DNA of 64,000 nt from Mycobacteriales bacterium. GTDB taxonomy: Bacteria; Actinomycetota; Actinomycetes; Mycobacteriales; SCTD01. Under the pieces are notes generated by a model. The model made no database searches. It had not been told where the DNA came from and was given only the letters and a program-made list of their open reading frames with translations. The stretch covers positions 62,001 to 126,000 of the forward strand of contig JAUYQP010000042.1 of NCBI GenBank assembly GCA_030697205.1, given 5' to 3'. The position numbers and the translations under genes are program-made. Positions within the stretch are counted from its first letter, which is position 1. Each line of letters starts with the position of its first letter. Below are positions 1 to 8,706 of this stretch, in pieces.

Positions 1-1070
1 ACGAGTCCGCGCGGCGCCACGATGAGCACCACGATGAGCAGCAGCGCGAAGCTCCCGAGCTTGAGCTCCGGGTGCTCGACGAAGACGTCGGACGCCCGGT
101 CCAGGTAGTAGTTCTGGAGCAGGATCACGGCGTAGGCCCCCAATGCCGGCCCGATGATCGAGCCCGCGCCCCCGAAGGCCGCGATGATGATGATGAGCAG
201 GCTGAGGTCGACGCCGAGCAGGTCGAGCGCCACAGTGCCGCGGATCTGGGCGTAGATGCCGCCGCCGAAGCCGGCGCAGGCTGCCGAGAGCACGAAGGCC
301 GCGAGCTTGTAGCGGGTCAGGGGCACACCGGCCGCCTCCGCCGCGAGCTCGTCCTGCTGGATCGAGCGCAGCACGAGGCCCCGCTTGCCGTATCCGAGCA
401 GCATCAGCCCACCGACGACGAGCACCATGGCGACGAGCGCCACGAAGTAGCTGACGTAGATGTACTGGTCGAAGCCGCCCTTGCCGGCGTAGGTCAGCGG
501 GCCGAGCACGAGCTTCGCCAGCCCCTCCCCGACCGGTCCGGTAACGGCGCCGTCCTGCACGTTCTTCACGCCGGCGATGCCGTCCTCGCCGCCGAGCTGC
601 TCCTTGTAGATGAAGGTGAACTGCACCAGGGCGCCGGCGACCGACAGCGTGGCGAGCGCGAGGTAGGGGCCCTTGAGCCGCAGACAGGGGACGCCGATCG
701 CGACGCCGAGTGCGGCAGCCGTGCCGACGCCAGCCAGCAGCGCGACCTCGTTGGGCACGTCGGGCTGGTACTTGCTGAACAGCGCCACGGTGTAGGCGCC
801 GGTGCCGATGAAGGCGGCGTGGCCGAAGTTCACCTGGCCGGTGTAGCCGGACAGGATGTCCCAGCTGGCCGCGAACATCACGAAGACCGTCGCGACCGAG
901 ATCGCCTGCAGCAGCGTGGTGTTCGCGACGAACCGCGGCAGGTAGAGGAGCACGACGGGGATGAGCAGCAGCAGGACCACGTTGGGCGTGGGACGCAGCC
1001 GTCGGCTGCTGCCTGCGGGAGCCCGGCGGGGGGCGTCCGCAGCGGGGGCGGCCTGCTCCGTCGTCGTCAC
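1..1070 (-). CDS. livM: Branched-chain amino acid ABC transporter permease LivM (partial, 3' end outside window)
   Basis: Inner-membrane permease subunit of a HAAT-type (branched-chain amino acid family) ABC importer. With the LivH-type permease upstream it would form the membrane channel served by the lipoprotein LivK. About 356 codons are visible from a GTG at 1070: an Ala/Pro/Arg-rich cytoplasmic N-terminus, then alternating hydrophobic segments and the LivM hallmarks SWDILSGYTGQVNFGHAAF and SIQQDELAAEAAG. The GTG overlaps the livH stop (GTGA), so the two are probably translationally coupled. The C-terminus runs off the left edge; the livG/livF ATPase genes would be expected beyond it. Substrate (Leu/Ile/Val, amide or urea) cannot be decided from the sequence. 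Confidence 0.93.
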   Translation of the reverse strand, partial: MTTTEQAAPAADAPRRAPAGSSRRLRPTPNVVLLLLIPVVLLYLPRFVANTTLLQAISVATVFVMFAASWDILSGYTGQVNFGHAAFIGTGAYTVALFSKYQPDVPNEVALLAGVGTAAALGVAIGVPCLRLKGPYLALATLSVAGALVQFTFIYKEQLGGEDGIAGVKNVQDGAVTGPVGEGLAKLVLGPLTYAGKGGFDQYIYVSYFVALVAMVLVVGGLMLLGYGKRGLVLRSIQQDELAAEAAGVPLTRYKLAAFVLSAACAGFGGGIYAQIRGTVALDLLGVDLSLLIIIIAAFGGAGSIIGPALGAYAVILLQNYYLDRASDVFVEHPELKLGSFALLLIVVLIVAPRGL

Positions 1071-1918
1071 CTGGCCACCTTCCCCAGCAGGCCCTGCGGC
1101 CGGAGCACGAGGGTCGCGAGGATGACGGCCACCGTCACGAGGCCGATCTTGATCCCGCCGTCCTTGACGTTGAAGGCGACGAAGCGGTCGAGGAAGCCGA
1201 TCACCACGGAGGCGAGCACCGTGCCCTGGATGCTGCCGAGACCGCCGAGGATCACGATCGCGAAGGCCTGGGTGAGCGGCAGCAGCCACATCGTCGGCGT
1301 GAGGACGCCGTAGGGGGCCACGAGCACGCCGGCGAGGCCGGCGAGCCCGGCGCCGATCGCGAGGACGTAGAGGGTCACGCGCTCGGGGCGCACCCCGACG
1401 AGCACCGCCGCCTCCTCGTCCTCGGCGACCGCCCGGACCATGCGACCCGCGGGCGAGCGGGTGAGGACGAGGAGCACGACCACGATGGTCACGAGAGCGG
1501 CGACGCCGGCGAGCAGCTCGGTCTGGCGCAGGCCCACGCCGAGCACGCTCACCCGGCCGTCGACGAAGCCTGGCAGCTGGCGCTCGAGCCCGCCGTAGAA
1601 GAACTGCACTGCCGACTGCACGAGGATCGCGACCGCCAGCGTGGCGATGAGGACGGCGACCTCCTGGTGGCGGATGGGCGCGATGACCAGCCGGTCCAGC
1701 AGCACCCCGGCGACCATCGCCGCGGCGACGCCCACCAGCGCGGCGAGGAGCAGCGGTGCGCCCGCGTCCGACGCGGCGTAGGCGCTGTACGCGCCGATCA
1801 TGAAGAACGAGCCGTGCGCGAGGTTGACGATCCCGCCTACGCCGTAGACGAGGGAGAACCCGAGGGCGACCAGCGCGATGGTGGCGCTGGTGAGTGCTCC
1901 TTGGACGAGGACGTCCAC
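1067..1918 (-). CDS. livH: Branched-chain amino acid ABC transporter permease LivH
   Basis: Second membrane permease of the importer, 283 aa, the usual LivH size. The N-terminus shows the family pattern: a hydrophobic helix with LVYGVGGIVNLAHGSFFMIG, then repeated membrane spans to the C-terminal GLLGKVAR. The conserved EAA-like loop region AEDEEAAVLVGV lies near residue 170 and should contact the ATPases. The start is a GTG at 1918 preceded by AGAAGGAGG four bases upstream. A strong hairpin lies between livK and this gene. It is followed directly by livM through a GTGA overlap. Substrate specificity resides in the binding protein and is not known. Confidence 0.94.
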   Translation of the reverse strand: MDVLVQGALTSATIALVALGFSLVYGVGGIVNLAHGSFFMIGAYSAYAASDAGAPLLLAALVGVAAAMVAGVLLDRLVIAPIRHQEVAVLIATLAVAILVQSAVQFFYGGLERQLPGFVDGRVSVLGVGLRQTELLAGVAALVTIVVVLLVLTRSPAGRMVRAVAEDEEAAVLVGVRPERVTLYVLAIGAGLAGLAGVLVAPYGVLTPTMWLLPLTQAFAIVILGGLGSIQGTVLASVVIGFLDRFVAFNVKDGGIKIGLVTVAVILATLVLRPQGLLGKVAR

Positions 1919-1956
1919 GTGCCTCCTTCTGGAGTCCGGCGAGAGGGGCGCGGAGC

Positions 1957-2001
1957 GGGTCCGACGGCGCGGCGCTCAGCAGAGCGCCCGCCGCCGGACC
2001 C
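1957..2001 (-). terminator. Stem-loop between livK and livH
   Basis: Near-perfect hairpin of about 19 bp (arms begin GGGTCCG and end CGGACCC, inner CGGCGCT/AGCGCC, six-base loop CAGCAG) in the 101-nt gap after the livK stop. No T tract follows. Such a structure could partly terminate transcription or protect the livK 3' end, giving more binding protein than permease; this role is inferred. Confidence 0.6.
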
Positions 2002-2019
2002 GACCGGCGTGGGAGAGCT

Positions 2020-3315
2020 CTAGCCGAGCTTGACGAACGGCGGGAGCTTGTAGGTGTTGCCCTCCGCGAGCGCCTCCGGGAAGACGATCTTCTTGGAGCC
2101 GTCCTCCTGGTACTGGAAGTACAGCAGCGACAGGCCCTTCGTCGGGTCGGTCGCGCTGTAGATCACGTCGTGCTGCTCGTTGAACTTCTCGACGCCCGAG
2201 GCCCCGATGCGGTCGGTCTTCTCCAGCTCCGTGACGAGGGCGTCGGCACCGAGGCCGCCGGCGCGCACCGCCGCCTCGTGCAGCGTGTAGATGCCGTCGT
2301 AGGTGGCCACGCCGTTGTAGAGCGGGTCGCGCTTGAACTTGCCCTGGAAGGCGTCGAAGAACGGGATCGTCTTCTCCGACACGGGGGCGCGCACGGCGCC
2401 GGCCGGGCCGTTGAGCTGGCCGACGGCCTTGGTGACGTCGAAGTACGCGGAGGACTGGCCGGCCACGTTGATGCCGCCCATGGCGAAGTTCGGCTTGAGG
2501 TCCGCCCACGCCTTGCCCAGCTGGATGCCGACCTGGGTGGAGCTCACCTCGAGCACGAAGTTGGCGCCCTTGTCGGTGAAGCTCTTGAAGGGCGCCTCGA
2601 AGCGGGTGGCGCTCGGCGTGAACTTCTCCGTGCCCACCAGCTCCACGCCCTTGTCGACGGGGATGGCGCCCTTGGTCGCCGCGCTCGGCGACGCCAGGCA
2701 GGCCTGCAGGAACTTCACCAGCGGGATCGCGAAGGCGGCGTCCTCGTGCAGGATGGCGAACTTCGTGAAGCCGAGCTTCGGCAGCTTGGTGACGGCGGTG
2801 AGGCACATGTCCGCGGCGAGGTTGGTCGAGTTGACCGGGCCGATGCGGAAGATGTACTTGCCGGGACCGGTGGAGTCGACGCCCTTGACCACGTCGGGGG
2901 CGGCTGCGCCGGCCGAGACGTACGGGATCTTCGCGCGCTTGACGGTGTCGAGGACGGCAAGCGTCTCGGCTGTGGAGAAGCCGCCGGAGATGGCCTGGAC
3001 CTGGTCCTGCTGCGCGAACTTGGTGATGCAGGCGACCGCCTTGTCGGGCTTGGCCTCGGAGTCGCAGAAGACGATCTCGACCTTCGGGCCCTCGCCCTTG
3101 GCGTTGAGCTCCTCGGCCGCCAACAGCGCGCCGTCGCGGACGTCCTCGCCCTGGGGGATCTGCTCGGGCCCGAAGACACCGATCTTGAACGTCTCGGTCG
3201 ACCCGCCCGTCGACGCGCCTCCGCTAGGGGTGGCCGTGCCGTCGCCGCTCTCCCCGCAGGCCGCCGCGCCCAGCGCCAGCACGGCCATGAGGGCCACCCA
3301 CCTCGTCTTGTGCAT
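2020..3315 (-). CDS. livK: Branched-chain amino acid ABC transporter substrate-binding lipoprotein LivK
   Basis: Extracytoplasmic binding protein that delivers the ligand to LivHM; 431 aa. The ATG at 3315 is chosen because AGGAG sits five bases upstream and it opens a lipoprotein signal: MHKTRW, a hydrophobic stretch, then LGAAACGES with the Cys at about residue 20 as the lipidated residue, followed by a Ser/Gly/Thr linker. The mature part is a Peripla_BP_6 (type I) domain beginning FKIGVFGPEQIPQGEDVRDG. The frame stays open upstream to 3651 but that stretch has shadow-like composition. The 179-nt gap to tsaE holds the presumed promoter and a small dyad CATCACAGATG near 3417-3427 that could be an operator; neither is demonstrated. 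Confidence 0.93.
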   Translation of the reverse strand: MHKTRWVALMAVLALGAAACGESGDGTATPSGGASTGGSTETFKIGVFGPEQIPQGEDVRDGALLAAEELNAKGEGPKVEIVFCDSEAKPDKAVACITKFAQQDQVQAISGGFSTAETLAVLDTVKRAKIPYVSAGAAAPDVVKGVDSTGPGKYIFRIGPVNSTNLAADMCLTAVTKLPKLGFTKFAILHEDAAFAIPLVKFLQACLASPSAATKGAIPVDKGVELVGTEKFTPSATRFEAPFKSFTDKGANFVLEVSSTQVGIQLGKAWADLKPNFAMGGINVAGQSSAYFDVTKAVGQLNGPAGAVRAPVSEKTIPFFDAFQGKFKRDPLYNGVATYDGIYTLHEAAVRAGGLGADALVTELEKTDRIGASGVEKFNEQHDVIYSATDPTKGLSLLYFQYQEDGSKKIVFPEALAEGNTYKLPPFVKLG

Positions 3316-3494
3316 GTGTGCTCCTGACGTCATCGTCGTGTGCGCGCTGTGGGCGCGCTCACAGACCACACCGCAACACGGCCGAAAGAGCAACCCACCG
3401 GGCGCCTCGTAGTACATCTGTGATGCAGTGCGCGTGCACAGCGAGCCCGGCGCACCACGCCCCGGATGCGCCCCGCCGGGCCAATTTGTCCGGA

Positions 3495-4004
3495 TTAGGG
3501 CTGTGCCGGCGACCAGCCCGACGACCGGGCGGGCGGTGACTCGAGCAGCACGTCGAGCGCGACGTCGCGCCACCGCGGGCCCCGCCCGTCGAGGCGCGCG
3601 ACGCGTTCGTCGTCGCCTCCCCCACCGCGAGCCAGGCGCACCTCGAGCCACGAGTCGGCGAGCCGCTCCGCCAGGCCCTCACCCCACTCGACCACCGTGA
3701 CGCAGTCCTCCAGGGCGCTGTCGAGGTCGAGGTCGTCGAGCTCGAGCGCTGAGCCGAGGCGGTAGGCGTCGACGTGCACGAGCGGCAGCCGCCCCGCGTG
3801 GTGCTCGCGGGCGATGACGAAGGTCGGGCTCGTTACGCCCGTGATGCCGAGCCCGTCACCGATGCCCTGCGTGAGGGCGGTCTTGCCCGCCCCGAGCGGC
3901 CCGGTGAGGACGACGAGGTCGCCAGGGCGCAGCAGCGCGGCGAGGGCCGCGCCGAGGGCCCGGGTGTCCTCGGGCAGGGGCAGGGAGTACGACGCTGCGC
4001 TCAC
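3495..4004 (-). CDS. tsaE: tRNA threonylcarbamoyladenosine biosynthesis ATPase TsaE
   Basis: P-loop ATPase that works with TsaB/TsaD to make threonylcarbamoyl-A37 on ANN-decoding tRNAs in the cytoplasm. Walker A GPLGAGKT lies at residues 35-42, the family TSPTFVI motif near 58-64 and VEWGEGLAERL near residue 110. Length is 169 aa, with a slightly extended disordered C-terminus ending in AQP. The GTG start at 4004 overlaps the stop of the uracil-DNA glycosylase gene (GTGA). In many actinobacteria tsaE follows alr and an alpha/beta hydrolase, as here, and tsaB/rimI come next; those two are absent because the liv locus follows instead. Confidence 0.94.
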   Translation of the reverse strand: MSAASYSLPLPEDTRALGAALAALLRPGDLVVLTGPLGAGKTALTQGIGDGLGITGVTSPTFVIAREHHAGRLPLVHVDAYRLGSALELDDLDLDSALEDCVTVVEWGEGLAERLADSWLEVRLARGGGGDDERVARLDGRGPRWRDVALDVLLESPPARSSGWSPAQP

Positions 4005-4612
4005 CGGGCGGGCGTCCCCTCGAGCGCGAGCGCGGCCCTGCGCAGGTCGGCGGCGAGCTCGCGCAGCGGCTCGCCCGCCGGGCCACCCCGCAGCGCCCCA
4101 CTGGGGTGCCAGGTCGGCAGCACCCGCAGCGGCCCGACTCCCTCGACGTCAGCGTCGTGGACCCGGCCGCGGACCGGCCCGAGGGCGGTCGGTCCGAGGA
4201 ACCACCGGGTCGCCGACAGGCCGAGTGCGACGACGAGCTCGGGCCGCAGCAGCGCGAGCTGGGTCGTTAGCCACGGCCGGCACGCGGCGGTCTCGGCACG
4301 GGTGGGTGGGCGGTTGCCCGGCGGGCGGCACTTGACGCTGTTGAGGACGTGGAGCCCGTCGCGGGGCAGGCCGGCCTCGCCGAGCAGCCGGTCGAGCAGC
4401 TGACCGCTGCGTCCCACGAACGGCCGCCCGGTCAGGTCCTCCTGCGCGCCGGGCGCCTCCCCGAGCACGACCAGCCGGGCGCCCTCGTTGACGTCGCCGA
4501 CGACGACGCGGCTGCGGGTCGCGACGAGCTCCGGGCAGGCGGTGCAGCCCCGGCACCGCTCGTGGAGCTGCTCCAGCTCGTCGGTCGGGAGCACGGCGGG
4601 GTGGGCGCTCAC
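4001..4612 (-). CDS. Family 4 (Fe-S) uracil-DNA glycosylase
   Basis: Removes uracil from DNA to start base excision repair. Length is 203 aa, normal for family 4. Four cysteines suited to a 4Fe-4S cluster are C23, C26, C95 and C111 (CRGCTACPEL and VKCRPPGNRPPT...AACRPW). The catalytic motif GEAPGAQED is at 51-59, followed by TGRPFVGRSG, and the C-terminal HPS motif is at 169-171. It sits between the alpha/beta hydrolase (ATGA-like overlap at 4609-4612) and tsaE (GTGA overlap). This places a DNA repair enzyme inside the otherwise conserved alr-hydrolase-tsaE order. A family 5 enzyme is less likely given the GEAPG motif. Confidence 0.93.
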   Translation of the reverse strand: MSAHPAVLPTDELEQLHERCRGCTACPELVATRSRVVVGDVNEGARLVVLGEAPGAQEDLTGRPFVGRSGQLLDRLLGEAGLPRDGLHVLNSVKCRPPGNRPPTRAETAACRPWLTTQLALLRPELVVALGLSATRWFLGPTALGPVRGRVHDADVEGVGPLRVLPTWHPSGALRGGPAGEPLRELAADLRRAALALEGTPAR

Positions 4613-5679
4613 GCGGTGCGGGAGACCGGGCGGGTCGCGCGCCGCACGAGCGCGCGCAGGTGGAGCGTGACGAGCGGGGCGCGCTCGAGCTGCACCATGT
4701 GGCCGGCGCCCTCCACGACGACGAGCTGCGCGTCGGGCACGGCGTCGACCATGACGCTGGAGTGGTCCGGCGGCGTGACGAGGTCCTTGCTGCCGACGAG
4801 CACCAGGGTCTCGACATCGCCGAGGACACCGAGCGCGGAGAGCTTGTCGTGGCCGACGAAGGTGTCGTAGAACTCCGCGATCACGTCGACCGGCGTCGCG
4901 GCGGTCATCCGCTCGACGAACTCCACCAGCGCCGGGCTGACGTCCTTGGCCCCGAAGGCGTAGCGGCGGGTGGCGAGGAAGGCGAGGTCGGTGCCGAGCC
5001 GGCGGCCGCGCTCGAAGACCTTCGGCTGCTTGCGGATGCCGCGGGTGAGCCAGGGCAGCACTCGGGTGCCGACCGGCGTGACGACCGCAGGCAGGCCGAA
5101 GGCGGCTTGGGCGAGCTTGCCGGTGCTCGTCGACAGCAGCGCGACGCCGACGACCCGCTCGCCGAACAGCTCGGGGTGGCTGTCGGCGAGCGCCATGATC
5201 GTCATGCCGCCCATGGAGTGGCCGACCAGGACGACGCGGCCCCTCGGGGCGGTCGCGTCGAGGACGGCCCGCAGGTCGAGCCCGAGCTGGTCGATGGTCG
5301 CGCGCTCCGGGGTGCTGCGGCCCGAGCGGCCGTGGGAGCGCTGGTCCCAGAAGACCAGCTTGCCCGGAAGGTCCTGTGCGAGCGCCTGGCGCTGGTAGTG
5401 CCAGACCGCGAGCTCTTGGGTGTAGCCGTGGCAGAAGACGACCGTCAGCGCGGCGTCGGCGGGGCCGACCTCCTCAACGTGCAGCGCCACCCCGTCGTCG
5501 GCGGTGACCGTGAGGACGCGGTCGGCGGGCAGCTCGCCGAAGGCCTCGCGGGCCTCCGGGTCGGGGCGCAGCCGGGTGCGGCCGACGGCGTAGCGCTCGG
5601 CGGCGAGGCCCGCGGCGGCGCCGACCGCGACGGCCCCCGCGACTGCGCCGACGAGCCCGGCGGAGCGGCTCCTGCTCAT
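4609..5679 (-). CDS. Membrane-anchored alpha/beta hydrolase
   Basis: 356-aa alpha/beta hydrolase of unknown substrate, encoded next to alr as in many actinobacteria. Residues about 8-28 are a hydrophobic Ala/Gly/Val anchor, so the catalytic domain is probably tethered to or exported across the membrane. Fold landmarks are the oxyanion-loop FCHGYTQE, the nucleophile elbow GHSMGGM, the acid in VGSKDLVTPPDHS and the His in GAGHMVQLE, giving a complete Ser-Asp-His triad. The ATG at 5679 overlaps the alr stop (ATGA). An open frame continues upstream within alr but is antisense-free shadow sequence in the wrong register. Lipase, esterase or peptidase activity cannot be separated from sequence. Confidence 0.87.
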   Translation of the reverse strand: MSRSRSAGLVGAVAGAVAVGAAAGLAAERYAVGRTRLRPDPEAREAFGELPADRVLTVTADDGVALHVEEVGPADAALTVVFCHGYTQELAVWHYQRQALAQDLPGKLVFWDQRSHGRSGRSTPERATIDQLGLDLRAVLDATAPRGRVVLVGHSMGGMTIMALADSHPELFGERVVGVALLSTSTGKLAQAAFGLPAVVTPVGTRVLPWLTRGIRKQPKVFERGRRLGTDLAFLATRRYAFGAKDVSPALVEFVERMTAATPVDVIAEFYDTFVGHDKLSALGVLGDVETLVLVGSKDLVTPPDHSSVMVDAVPDAQLVVVEGAGHMVQLERAPLVTLHLRALVRRATRPVSRTA

Positions 5680-6806
5680 GCCCCAGCCTCCCAGACGCCG
5701 GTGTAGGTGCGCGGCACCCGGGCCCCCACCCGGGTCACGACCTCGTAGCCGATCGTGCCGATCGCCTCGGCCCACTCCTGCGCGGTCGGCTCGCCCCGGT
5801 CGCCGGGGCCGAAGAGCAGCACCTCGTCGCCGGCGACCACCGCGTCGTCGTCGACGTCGACGAGGAACTGGTCCATGCAGACCGTGCCGGCGATCCGTCG
5901 GCGCCGGCCACCGACGAGCACCTGCGCGAGGTTGGTCGCGGCCCGCGGCACCCCGTCGGCGTAACCGAGCGGCACCAGGGCGAGGGTCGTCTCGTGCTCG
6001 GTGGTGTAGCGATGGAGGTAGCTCACGCCGGAGCCCTCGGGCACCCGCTTGGTCAGCGCCACCGTGCTGGACAGCGTCATCGCCGGGCGCAGGCCGAAGA
6101 CCTCCGGCCCGCCGAGCTGCGGCACCGGCGTCACGCCGTAGACGGCGATGCCGGGGCGCACCAGGTCGAAGTGGGTCTGCGGCGCGGTGAGGGTCGCCGC
6201 GGAGTTGGCGAGGTGGCGGACCGTCGGCCGCAGGCCCGCGCGGTCGGCGACCTCGAGGGCCTCGCGGAACTCCCGGACCTGCCGCTCGCAGGTCGGGTGG
6301 CCGGGGTCGTCGGCGTGGGTGAAGTGGCTCCACACGCCGACCACCTCGACGGTGCCGGCAGCCTCTGCGTTCGCGGCCGCGGCGCACAGGTCGGGCCAGT
6401 CGGTCGCGGTCGCGCCACCGCGGGACAGGCCGGTGTCGACCTTGAGGTGCAGGCGGGCCGCGCGGCCCGTGACCGCCGCGGCTGCCCGCGCGAGCTCGGC
6501 CACGCTGTAGATGCCGAGGTCCACGCCGGTGGCGACCGCCGGCGCGAGGTCCTCGTCGGGGCTGAAGAGCCAGGCGAGCAGCGGCGCATCGATGCCTGCC
6601 GCCCGCAGCGCCGCCGCCTCCTCGAGGAAGGCCACGCCGAGCCAGGCGGCCCCACCGGCGAGCGCCGCCCGGGCCGACGGCACCAGCCCGTGGCCGTAGC
6701 CGTCGGCCTTGACCACGGCCATCACCGACGCGCTGCCGGCCCGCTCGTCGAGGGCACGCGTGTTGGCCGCGATCGCGTCGAGGTCGATCTGGGCGCAGCT
6801 CCTCAC
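5676..6806 (-). CDS. alr: Alanine racemase
   Basis: PLP enzyme interconverting L- and D-alanine for peptidoglycan; 376 aa. The PLP lysine is K33 in VVKADGYGHG, the catalytic tyrosine lies in EGSGVSYLHRYTTEHETT, and the C-terminal beta domain ends with GTIGYEVVTRVGARVPRTYTG. The GTG start at 6806 gives MRSCAQIDLDAIAANT, the normal N-terminus, and overlaps the nnr stop (GTGA); longer readings have no family similarity. The order nnr-alr-hydrolase places D-Ala supply with metabolite repair genes in one transcript. Confidence 0.96.
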   Translation of the reverse strand: MRSCAQIDLDAIAANTRALDERAGSASVMAVVKADGYGHGLVPSARAALAGGAAWLGVAFLEEAAALRAAGIDAPLLAWLFSPDEDLAPAVATGVDLGIYSVAELARAAAAVTGRAARLHLKVDTGLSRGGATATDWPDLCAAAANAEAAGTVEVVGVWSHFTHADDPGHPTCERQVREFREALEVADRAGLRPTVRHLANSAATLTAPQTHFDLVRPGIAVYGVTPVPQLGGPEVFGLRPAMTLSSTVALTKRVPEGSGVSYLHRYTTEHETTLALVPLGYADGVPRAATNLAQVLVGGRRRRIAGTVCMDQFLVDVDDDAVVAGDEVLLFGPGDRGEPTAQEWAEAIGTIGYEVVTRVGARVPRTYTGVWEAGA

Positions 6807-8236
6807 TCCCTGATCCTCCCAGTCCGCGCCAGCGCCACCGCGTCGGGCCAGGCCTCGAGCACCCGGCTCGCGCTGGTCGTGCCTGCACCGCCGGACAGCT
6901 GGCCCGCCAGGCCGTGCAGGTGCGCCCCGACCGCGGCCGCGAGCCCGAGCTCCAGACCCCGCGCGAGCAGGGTGCCGATCCCGCCCGCCAGCACGTCGCC
7001 GGTGCCGGCCGTCGCGAGGTGAGTCGTGCCGGTCGCGTTGACCCAGGTGCCCCCGGGCCCGGTGACGACGGTCGCCGCGCCCTTGAGCAGCACGGTGCAG
7101 CCGAGGTCCTCGGCCAGGGCGCGCGCTGCCGCGAGGCGGTCCGGTCCGACCTCGCGGCCGAACCGCGCCGCCTCCCGGTCGTGCGGTGTCAGCACCGTCG
7201 GGGCGCTGCGGTCCCGGACCCATTGCGGGTGCTGAGCCAGCACGGTGAGCGCGTCGGCGTCGACGAGCACGGGTACGCCGGAGGCGAGCACCGCCTCGAC
7301 AGCCTCTGCGGCCGTCGCCCCGGTGCCGAGTCCGGGGCCGACCACCCAGGCCTGGACCCGTCCTGCGTCGACGACTGCTGTGCCCTCGGCCTCGGTGACC
7401 ACCGCCTCGGGCCAGCGGGTCCGGACCTGCTCGGCGCTGTGGGTCGCGCCCGCGAAGCGCACCATCCCGGCTCCGGCACGGACCGCCCCGCCGACCGCCA
7501 GCACGGCCGCACCGGTGTAGCTCGGGCTGCCTGCCACGACCCCCACGACCCCGCGGGTGTACTTGTCGTGGGCGCTGCCCTCGGGCAGACCGGGCACGTC
7601 ACTGCCCTCGACGACCCGGACCGTGGGCTCCGGCAGCCACGGGCCCAGCCCGATGTCGACGAGCTGCACCTCGCCGGCGTGGTCGCGACCCGCCCCGACG
7701 AGCAGGCCCGGCTTGAGGGTCCCGAAGGTCACGGTGAGAACGGAGCGCACCGCCTCGCCCGCGACGACGCCGGTGTCGGCGTCGACCCCGGACGGGACGT
7801 CGACCGCGATGGTGCGGGACGGGTCGAGGTCGCGGACCAGCTCGGCGGCCTGGTCGCGCAACGGGCCTGTCCCACCGATGCCGACGAGCCCGTCGAGGAC
7901 CGCGTCGGGGTCGCGCGGCGGGTGCGGCACGAGGCGCCCGCCGACCCGCGCGAAGGCCGCTAGGGCGGCCTCGTCACGCTGGGTGCCGACCACGGTCGCA
8001 GTGACCTGCGCTCCCCGCCCTCCGAGCAGGGCGCCCGCCCACAGAGCGTCCGCGCCGTTGTCTCCTCCGCCGACCAGCAGGTGCACGCGGGCGCCGTAGA
8101 CCCTGCCCGCGAGGAAGCGAGCGGTCTCGACGGCGAGGCCGGTCGCGGCCCGCTGCATGAGGGTGCCCGGCGGCAGGGTGGCGCGCAGCGCGTCCTCGGC
8201 CGCCCGCACCTGCGCGACGGTGTGGGTAACCCTCAC
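6803..8236 (-). CDS. nnr: Bifunctional NAD(P)H-hydrate epimerase / ADP-dependent NAD(P)H-hydrate dehydratase
   Basis: Metabolite repair enzyme that epimerises and dehydrates damaged NADHX/NADPHX; 477 aa, both domains fused as in most bacteria. The N-terminal YjeF_N epimerase domain (about 1-210) has RAAEDALRATLPPGTLMQRA and LLVGGGDNGADALWAG. The C-terminal ribokinase-like dehydratase domain has GVVGVVAGSPSYTGAAVLA and the ATP-site signature GTGDVLAGGIGTLLARG. The GTG at 8236 has GGAG about eight bases upstream and starts MRVTHTVAQVRAAE. It is separated from acpS by 40 nt and overlaps alr by GTGA. Epimerase and dehydratase residues appear intact. Confidence 0.94.
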   Translation of the reverse strand: MRVTHTVAQVRAAEDALRATLPPGTLMQRAATGLAVETARFLAGRVYGARVHLLVGGGDNGADALWAGALLGGRGAQVTATVVGTQRDEAALAAFARVGGRLVPHPPRDPDAVLDGLVGIGGTGPLRDQAAELVRDLDPSRTIAVDVPSGVDADTGVVAGEAVRSVLTVTFGTLKPGLLVGAGRDHAGEVQLVDIGLGPWLPEPTVRVVEGSDVPGLPEGSAHDKYTRGVVGVVAGSPSYTGAAVLAVGGAVRAGAGMVRFAGATHSAEQVRTRWPEAVVTEAEGTAVVDAGRVQAWVVGPGLGTGATAAEAVEAVLASGVPVLVDADALTVLAQHPQWVRDRSAPTVLTPHDREAARFGREVGPDRLAAARALAEDLGCTVLLKGAATVVTGPGGTWVNATGTTHLATAGTGDVLAGGIGTLLARGLELGLAAAVGAHLHGLAGQLSGGAGTTSASRVLEAWPDAVALARTGRIRE

Positions 8237-8276
8237 GACGCGGCTCCGGTGTCGGCGGCTCGCGCGGACCTGGCCG

Positions 8277-8633
8277 TCATGACTCGGCCACGACGACGGC
8301 GGTGGCGACGCCGCCGTCGTGCGACAGCGACAGGTGCCAGGTCGTGATCCCCTGCGACGCGGCCTCGGCGGCGACCCCGCCGTGGACCGCCAGGCGTGGC
8401 CGGCCCGACCCCTCCCGGACGACCTCGGCGTCGACCCAGCGCAACCCACCCGGGGCCCCGAGCGCTTTCGCGACGGCCTCCTTCGCGGCGAAGCGCGCCG
8501 CCAGCGAGGCCACCTGGGTCACCTGGTGCTCCGCCTCGGTGAACAGCCTCCTGCGCAGCCCGGGCGTGCGCTCGAGCGAGCGCGCGAAGCGGGCCACGTC
8601 GACCACGTCCACGCCGACACCGACGATCGCCAT
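8277..8633 (-). CDS. acpS: Holo-[acyl-carrier-protein] synthase
   Basis: Transfers 4'-phosphopantetheine from CoA to the serine of acyl carrier protein, activating fatty acid synthesis. It has 118 aa, typical of AcpS trimers. The Mg-binding Asp is D9 in [12 protein letters not shown] and the second signature [13 protein letters not shown] contains E52. The ATG at 8633 is four bases after the stop of a 22-codon reading frame that has the better ribosome-binding site, so translation may be coupled to it. It lies between glmS and nnr, the usual actinobacterial order. Confidence 0.95.
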   Translation of the reverse strand: MAIVGVGVDVVDVARFARSLERTPGLRRRLFTEAEHQVTQVASLAARFAAKEAVAKALGAPGGLRWVDAEVVREGSGRPRLAVHGGVAAEAASQGITTWHLSLSHDGGVATAVVVAES

Positions 8634-8637
8634 CCGA

Positions 8638-8706
8638 CTACTCGCCCGGGGCCGACGGCCCGGGGCCGCACGGCCGGTCGAGCACGGGCTGCGCCTGCGG
8701 CGTCAT
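8638..8706 (-). CDS. Possible 22-aa leader peptide upstream of acpS
   Basis: Small frame [20 protein letters not shown] plus GE, from an ATG at 8706 with a strong GAGGAGGG five bases upstream, stopping four bases before the acpS start. acpS itself lacks a clear Shine-Dalgarno, so the peptide may exist mainly to deliver ribosomes to acpS by re-initiation. A -10-like TAGGTT lies at 8743-8748. The Pro/Gly-rich sequence matches no family I recognise. It could also be a chance frame or a 5' extension artefact; no expression evidence can be read from the sequence. Confidence 0.4.
   Translation of the reverse strand: MTPQAQPVLDRPCGPGPSAPGE

Noticed and set aside
3316-3651. N-terminal extension of LivK to 543 residues
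   Set aside because: It would place about 110 Arg/Ala-rich residues before a clear lipoprotein signal peptide that has its own Shine-Dalgarno.
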